A stretch of DNA of 64,000 nt from Macrophomina tecta (Eukaryota > Ascomycota > Dothideomycetes > Botryosphaeriales > Botryosphaeriaceae). Both the position numbers and the translations under genes were made by a program. The DNA lies in the NCBI GenBank assembly GCA_024180945.1, contig JAKSGN010000041.1, positions 2,604,001 to 2,668,000 of the forward strand, written 5' to 3'. Each line of letters opens with the position of its first letter. Position 1 is the stretch's first letter. The notes beneath the pieces are model-generated. The model did no database searches. It was not told where the DNA came from and was given only the letters and a program-made list of their open reading frames with translations. Shown in pieces: positions 57,579 to 64,000 of this stretch.

Positions 57579-59150
57579 ATGAGTATCCTCCTCGAGGAGC
57601 AGCGGCTGCTGCATGAGGACATTGAGCGCCTTGAACAGGCTACCGCTGAGCGACTACTTGAGGAACCCAAGCATGTAAGTTCTACAAGCCGCTAGTATGA
57701 GCGATAATGAATGACACTAATAAGGAACAACCTACAGCCGCGTGACCAGCTCCGTCGTAACCATCAAATTGCGAACTTTCTCAGTCGGATCGAGAGCCAA
57801 TCTAAGCGGCTGCTGGATATCTACGCCGATGCCGATGGCGAACGTACTCGTCAAGTCCAAGCGATTTCCACCGGCGATATTTTCGAGGAGTTCTTCAACG
57901 AATACAAGGACATTAAAAACCACCACAAGCAATACCCGAACGAGGCGGTGGATAACCTGGAACGCGCTTATAAGCGTCGCCCCGGCGAGCCAGAACCTAT
58001 GGCCCCCAATATCGAGGCTATGTTCACGGGCGAGGAGGGCTTTGGACGCTTCTTCGACATGACTACCTTGCACGATTCCTTCAACAACTTGCCGGGCAAC
58101 AAGAGCTCCCGCCACATCAATTACCTTCAGTATCTAGACTCGTTCGACAACTTCACCCAGCTGAAGCGTCCTAACAAGATGACAGATGCCTACTTCCGCT
58201 ACCTCGGCGACCTGTCCTCGTATCTTGAGGATTTTATGAGGAAGACGAGGCCGCTTGAGGATCTGGACAGCTTGTTCGCCAGCTTCGACGACGAGTTCGA
58301 GAAGGCTTGGGATGCAGGGGAGGTGCCCGGTTGGGAGGATGAAGATGCAGCTAAGCGTGCCACTGCTGGCCCTGTCACGGAGGGATCTGGCTCTGGGTAC
58401 TGGTGCGCTGACTGCCAGAAGGAGTTCCAGGAGCACACCTACCAAAACCATCTCTCCGGCAAAAAGCACAAGAGAAATGCTGCAGAGAGGGCTGCTAGAG
58501 GTGAGGCAGCGTCTACCCCGGAACCTCCCACGAACGGTAGTAAAGGCAACACCAAGCGCCTCAAAGAGCGCGCCATCGCTCAGCGGGAGTTCCGCATCAA
58601 GAAGTTGGCCGCTGCCATGCAGACTCAACGCAGCGATACCCGCACAAATGTCGAGCGCAGGCAGGGCATGACGGAGCGTGAACGCCAGCAAGAACTTGAT
58701 GCGCTGTACGCTGAAGGCGAAGTTGAAGAGCAGGAGGGTAATGGCGAGGAGGACGGCGACGAGGACAAAATCTACAACCCGCTCAAGCTGCCTCTCGCCT
58801 GGGACGGCAAGCCGATTCCCTACTGGCTGTACAAGCTCCACGGTCTGGGCGTTGAGTTCCCATGCGAGATTTGTGGCAACTTCGTGTACATGGGGCGCCG
58901 TGCTTTCGATAAGCATTTCACCGAGGGACGCCACTTGTACGGCCTGAAGTGCTTGGGTATTACCAAAGATACCTCGCTGTTCCGGGAAATCACCGGGATC
59001 ACGGACGCCATCAACCTCCATAAGAAGATTGAGGCTGACAAGAAGAAGACGAAGCAGGCGCAGGAGAACGTAGTGCAGATGGAGGATGCTGCGGGTAACG
59101 TAATGCCTGAGAAGGTGTACTATGATCTTCAGAAACAGGGCCTGCTGTGA
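57579..59150 (+). CDS. sap61: Splicing factor SF3a subunit 3 (SF3a60/Prp9/Sap61 homologue, 502 aa)
   Basis: Exons 57579-57674 and 57738-59150; the 63-nt intron joins ..EEPKH-PRDQL in frame. The protein is a component of the SF3a complex of U2 snRNP, needed for branch-site recognition. Visible are the N-terminal helical region (MSILLEEQRLLHEDIERLEQ, RRNHQIANFLSRI), the SF3a60-specific segment LKRPNKMTDAYFRYLGDLSSYLEDF, a first C2H2-type zinc finger with Cys255/Cys258 (YWCADCQKEF, then HLSGKKH), a Lys/Arg-rich linker, an acidic patch (about 355-375), and the matrin-type finger Cys407/Cys410 (FPCEICGNFVYMGRRAFDKHF, His424/His430). The 502 aa are close to the 501 of the human protein. The C-terminus VYYDLQKQGLL is typical. 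Confidence 0.95.
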
Positions 59151-62023
59151 AGCAGGTGCGGGGAGTCGGTCCTGTTAAGAAGGTGGAATCTCGCACAGCT
59201 GCTGTGTCGAGTCACCGTCGTCTCAGGAGGCGGTCGCTGGTCACAGGCCTTGCGCGATATTGGACATTATCGGCCATGCATTATATCGCGGCATTTCCCC
59301 GGAGGGACTCGCGTAAAGCGCTTGTCCAGAAGTCCCGGCTGCTATCACGACCACGGTCATAATCTTCTTGCCGGTCTATATCATGCACATTTGGGTAGGA
59401 ACGGGCTCGTCACGGCGTTGCAGGAGAAAGGGATGGCGATATCCACAAAAATTTTGTCGGGCAACGATGGTTCTAAGACCGAGCCTACGTCTCGGAGGGA
59501 GAACTCACTGCAGGCAAGGGTAGATAGGCCTCAGGTAGTGCAGATGATCAATCAATCGGTGGCATCACGGCCAGGTATGCTGCGCTCTTCTCGTTTTGGA
59601 GTGCGCAGCCTAAAACATGTGAGATAGCATACGTCCGGGCTGTGATACCGCAGAAACGTTTTAAGTAGAATGCGTGGGAGGTACAGATTGCACGAGAGGA
59701 CGCAGAACTGTTCCGGATGCAGTTACGGCAGGTCCTAGGCGAGCGATGGGATGCGGGAGGGGTGTGATAGAAGTAGCAGAGGCGGCTCGGGGAGAGGTGA
59801 AGGTAATGCAAGGCCCTTCCTTGCTTGACAACGTTTCAGAGTCGCATACCAAGCTTTCCCGCTCGAAACAGATGATCTTCAGCGGTGGTGCAGCGGGGAG
59901 GGATGGCGGATGCGGGCTGACGGGTAGGATGTCTTCGTGCGGTGATCGACAGGTACGGGTATGCAGAGAGGAAGACCGTCTGAGACGCGTGCAGGGCAGG
60001 AGGCTGGTGTTGCCCCAAGATTTCAGCTGACAGCGGCATTTTACTCAGGCAACGAGGCACGCACTGCCGTGGCTTCGCACTTCGCCCGTACGCGCCGCGT
60101 GATTGCTCGGATTTTCTCCGAAGGTGGCAAGGTAGAACAGACAAGATTCCCCGCATGAAGGCTCCGTGAGGGTGGCGGCTTCTCTGAACCCATCGACGTT
60201 TCGGTCAGAGCAAAAGAGGCCGTCCCGATCCCGGTCTGCGGACAAGTTTCCCATCCCGTTCCCTCAACAGCACTAATGGCATTCTATTTTCGTCGGAGGC
60301 TCTTCTGCTCGACGTCTGAGTGGAAGTAGTTGCCGGCGCGTAACATAGGGCGCCCCACTCGCATCCCGTTCTCTGCTCGCCCGCCCCCCCGAGCACAGAT
60401 GGCAGCGCATGACCCCTGAGTGGGTGGCGGGCCCGCGAGATGGTGGTGTGGGCGTGTCCCAGGCGGACCATGCGCTCGAGTCGGTCAGGCCGGAGGGCCA
60501 GCAAATGGAAAAAGGAAATTCAGCTCGTCCCACGACGAACCTCTCTCCAGAGTGCCACGGACAGCGGATGGGCCCACGCGGCCCATCTCCGACCGACCGC
60601 TTCGCCAATCCGATAGGGCTCCTCGAAGGCGCCAGACAGCGCAGCGCTATGAGTGGCCGGCAGTTTTAATACGGGCGACACGACACTCCCGAATACCAAG
60701 CTTTTGCGCGGTGGGCGTGAAACGGCAGCCACATGCCCGCCAGCCCGGGCGACGACAGGCTGAGTCGGCTGGTCGGAGAGTGGCACTGTTATTGGAGCGC
60801 AGAGTTACGTCGCCTCGCTCCTGGCATATTAACTGCCAGCCCGTCGCCGCCAGCGCGCACAGCACTGCCCCTCCCAGGGGAGCGCGACAGAGGCTCCGCT
60901 CGCGCTGCGCGAGATGAACGCGCTGATCGTGAGTCAGTTAGGCGGCTCTTCAGCGCGCTCGAATAGGAGGGAGCAGGCTAGGAGGCGCCGGCGCAAGCGA
61001 CGGAGATGGACATGCAGAGCGGCGCCAACACCTCGGTTCACGATCATGTCCGCCCACCGCTCCACCACCGCGCAGCACTGTACCCACGCCGTCCTCGCGT
61101 GCCGCCAACCGCCTCCCGCCGCCGCGCTGCAGACTGCTCGCCGGCCGCCTGCGCAGCCGGCGCGAGGGGCGGACGCAGGGCAGGCCAAGAGCCCAAGCCG
61201 ATTGGTGTATCCCCAGCGTTTCAGAACGAAAAGCAAACGAGGATGTGCACTTTGGCGCCGGGATGACGCAGTTGGCAAAGCAGGAATGTCTTGGGCCCTG
61301 TCGGCCGGTTATCTGTGCGCCGTGTGTCAGGGAGATTCCAGTGGGGATCCATCGTGTCTCAGGTCAACGTGTACCCCCCATGTTTTCCCTGGCCTGAAAA
61401 GAACATTCCTTATCCCCATCGTGATTTTTTCTTGTCCACCTACCGCTGCACTCGCGCTTCCTCTCCTTGCCTTTCCCCGCATCCTGTCGCTCCTTTGACT
61501 GCTGACCCGCGCCGTTCGTTGTTCGTCGAGAAAGCTAAACTCCCACGCTCCCTATCCTCTCACCGGCCCAGCGCCCTTCACTTCCCTGATCCGACTCGAG
61601 AGCCCGAGCTACACCAATTTGTCCCCGGTGGATTCCAGCACGGGCGCCCGCGAGGCAATCAATTTGACGTAAAGGAGAAGGGTCGTCGTCCTTTATAGAA
61701 CCGAATCAGGGTGCGTAGGGCTGAAGAGCGATCCAACACCATCCCATTATTGAGAGAAGGTTACGGCCGTCCGTATTTCCACCCGCGAATTACGTTGCTG
61801 TCCCCCGAGGCGGTGCACTTGCTCTCATCCCCGTGCGTCGTTTACGACAAACACACTTCTACTCCACCGACACCCCCCATCTCTCCGCCACCCTCGACCA
61901 ACCCTTTCCGCTCCTTTACAGACTTCCCCTTCGCTTGCGCCCTTCCGACCCGGCCAAGCTCCTCTCGGTCCGGCTTTGCCTTTTGCTTTTCGACCTTCCG
62001 ATTCCTAGTCGCACGCCGTCACC
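59151..62023. other. 2.9-kb interval upstream of the DUF1996 gene
   Basis: No supported gene. The last 200 bp (about 61840-62020) is a pyrimidine-rich leader, as is common before highly expressed fungal secreted-protein genes. The frames present (for example 60914-61498) lack motifs. Confidence 0.5.
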
Positions 62024-63581
62024 ATGTTCAAGACCACCGACGCCCTTACCATCCTCGCCCTCAGCGGCGCCGCCAATGCCTTCTGGCGCATGCCCTGCCG
62101 TGGCCGCACCGGCCTCGCCCGTATTGACCCCATTGTCGACACCGGCGTCGTCTCCAGCCACGCCCACGCCATCCATGGCGGCAGCAACTTCGGCATGAGC
62201 ATCGGCTATGCCGACCTGGTGGATTCAAGCTGCACTTCTTGCCAGGCCACCCAGGACAAGTCGGCTTACTGGTACGTAGCTCGGCCGGGACGAGGTGCGA
62301 CGCAGCGCTGATATGAAGAACAGGACTCCTTCGCTGCACTTCATGTACCCTAACGGCACCACCGTCGTTGTCGACCAGGTCGGTGGTATGCTTGCGTAAG
62401 TACCAAAGGCAACCACGTAGTCCTCGTGCGCTGACTTGCCATACAGCTACTACCTCCTGTACGGAGATAATGTCAAGGCGTTCCCCAAGGGCTTCCGCAT
62501 GCTCGCTGGCGACGTTCGTCAGCGCAACTTCACCCTGCCCGTCCCTGACCCGGATAAGCCGTGGAGCGGCGATGACGCGACCCAGAAGGCCCTCGAGCAG
62601 AAGGCTGTTGGCTTCAACTGCCTGCACTACGACGTGAACCCGCCTGAGGCCACCCTCTACCGCCACTTCCTTCCCGACAAGGCTTTCTTGGACGAGAACT
62701 GCTCCAGCGGTCTCCGCCTCGAGATGATGTTCCCGTCGTGCTGGAACGGCAAGGACCTTGACTCGGATGACCACAAGTCCCACATGGCCTATCCCGACCA
62801 GACCATCACTGGCACCTGCCCCGAGGGCTTTGAGACCCGCCTCATTTCGCTGATGTACGAGACCATCTGGGCGACCAACGACTTCATCGGCGTGGATGGA
62901 GAATTCGTCTTGTCCTACGGTGACCCCACCGGCTACGGATACCACGGTGACTTTATGTCCGGCTGGGACGAAGACTTCCTTCAGCAGGCCGTCGACACTT
63001 GCACCAACGAGAGCGGCAGGGTCGAGGACTGCCCGCTTTTCACCCTGCAGGACGAGTCGGACATGCTGGACTGCAAGTTCCCCGTCCCCGAGGTGCTGGA
63101 GGAGGAGAACTGCGCCGGACCCACCGACGGCCTTTGCGGCAACGTCCCGATCCAGTACGGCCCCGGCTACGCTTCGACCCACGCTGCTCAGACCTCGCCC
63201 CCGCCGATCTCGACCACCACGCATGCCAGCACGCCGCTTGTGCCCACTCTCTCCTACTCGACCGGTCGCGAGTCGTTCGCGTCCGACCAGTACGGTGGCG
63301 GTGTCACCGTCAACAAGATCGCCGGTGCCGGTACTGCTACTCCTTCGACCATTGCCTTCCCTGCCACGACTCCGGCGCCGAGCTACCCCAACGGCGATGA
63401 GGACGGCGAGATCATCTCGACCACGACCTACACCAGCAACGGCGCCGTCTACGAGGTTGCGATTGAGGAGGAGATCATCTACGTCACCGCTACTGGTGCG
63501 GCGCCAACTCCTGCGGCCAAGCACAAGCGCCACATGCACCACGGCCACCACAACCGCCGCGAGCACGGCCTCCTCGCATAG
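62024..63581 (+). CDS. Secreted DUF1996-family protein (484 aa)
   Basis: Exons 62024-62271, 62324-62395 and 62447-63581 (introns 52 and 51 nt). Residues 1-19 form a signal peptide ending in ANA. The DUF1996 domain follows: FWRMPCRGRTGLARIDPIVDTGVVSSHAHAIHGGSNFG, with the conserved His pair in SHAHAI and the GG. Later come MYPNG, YYLLYGD, PKGFRMLAGD, FNCLHYDVNP, LRLEMMFPSCWNGKDLDSDDHKSHMAYP and WGTNDF-like WATNDFIG with YGDPTGYGYHGDF. Even numbers of Cys suggest disulfides. The last 110 residues are Thr/Ser/Pro-rich, then His/Arg-rich (KHKRHMHHGHHNRREH), which may bind metal or cell-wall anions. Family members are extracellular and of unknown function. Confidence 0.93.
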
Positions 63582-64000
63582 AGGGGGCAGTGGGTCTCGA
63601 TGAGTGCAGTACCGGCATTTGGAGAGGTGTTCCGGGCATAGTGGGAGTGCTTCTTTTGATTATTCACGTGGAACGAAAAGAAGTGGGATAGGCTTGGTGT
63701 TTTTCTGACTTTACTATAACCCCCCCTTTTTCTTTTCCTGAGCTTCTACCTGCGTACATCAGACCAGTCGCCCCCCTTTGTTGGGCCGGGCTGCGCCTGG
63801 CCTGAGAAGGACGTATACTTTTGAGTTGTATAAATTTTTTGCATCCGTTCTTAAATAAGTCGGCAATGCCTGCATCACATCGGAAGGGCTCGCGCCAGCT
63901 CGGCGCTGGTGTAGCTAGATTTTAGCAACACTTTAACGATGATTATGCTTGACTGTGTTTCGATTCGACAGTGGCCTTGACGTCGCAGTGTTTTAGCGCA
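63582..64000. other. 3' flank of the DUF1996 gene
   Basis: No gene seen. C-rich and T-rich runs near 63720-63735; TTGTATAAATTT near 63826 is AT-rich and may lie in the 3' end region. Confidence 0.5.

Noticed and set aside
58134..59021. 295-codon frame on the minus strand
   Set aside because: Antisense of the SF3a60 exon.
62061..63566. 501-codon frame on the minus strand
   Set aside because: Antisense of the DUF1996 gene; Val/Gly/Arg-rich with no motif.

Overview
This is a window of a filamentous ascomycete nuclear genome, probably Pezizomycotina. The evidence is genes with one to five short introns (47-161 nt, GT..AG, with CTRAC-like branch sites), a Zn2Cys6/fungal-transcription-factor protein, a secreted intradiol dioxygenase, a DUF1996 secreted protein, and a large retroelement block mutated from CpA to TpA in the way expected of repeat-induced point mutation (RIP). 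I cannot name the genus.

Layout. Positions 1-4558 hold no gene I can support. Positions 4561-33729 are one nested transposon block. A Fot1/pogo-type DNA transposon (49-50 bp terminal inverted repeats, TA target duplication) was split by a Ty3/gypsy chromovirus (gypsy A, 5422-27770, minus strand, duplication CTACG). Gypsy A was split by a Ty1/copia element (11273-25821, plus strand, duplication AATCA). The copia element was split inside its reverse transcriptase by a second chromovirus (gypsy B, 15375-23717, plus strand, duplication CTAAG). All four are dead, with many in-frame stops. Separately, gypsy C (28359-33385, minus strand, duplication CTATA), a close relative of gypsy B, inserted into the Fot1 remnant. 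Gypsy C shows no RIP, its two 796-bp LTRs look identical, its gag is intact, and about 3.3 kb of pol is deleted. Taking out every insert with one copy of its duplication leaves a 1,783-bp Fot1 element, 7,795-bp gypsy A, 6,201-bp copia and 8,343-bp gypsy B.

The right half is ordinary euchromatin. An intradiol dioxygenase gene (34031-35499) starts 300 bp from the edge of the nest. It is followed by the CFIm25 cleavage-factor gene (36165-37078), a gene-free stretch (37.1-42.8 kb), a Zn2Cys6 regulator (45683-42802, minus), a WW-domain gene (46817-47797), a YAR1-like ankyrin gene (49349-48550, minus), a second gene-poor stretch (49.4-55.9 kb, perhaps with gene relics near 53-54 kb), the divergent pair FAL1 (57263-55906, minus) and SF3a60/sap61 (57579-59150), and a DUF1996 secreted protein (62024-63581). 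Three genes act in mRNA processing (CFIm25, FAL1, SF3a60), but only FAL1 and SF3a60 share a promoter.

The most interesting content is in the chromoviruses. They share an antisense accessory ORF with Cys motifs between pol and the 3' LTR. Gypsy B and C carry an A-AAA-AAC frameshift heptamer directly before the gag stop. The LTR and the primer-binding region are complementary in a way that suggests Tf1-like self-priming, and the LTR carries a 17-bp-phased motif array. Exon structures were worked out by hand from splice consensus and protein-family continuity.
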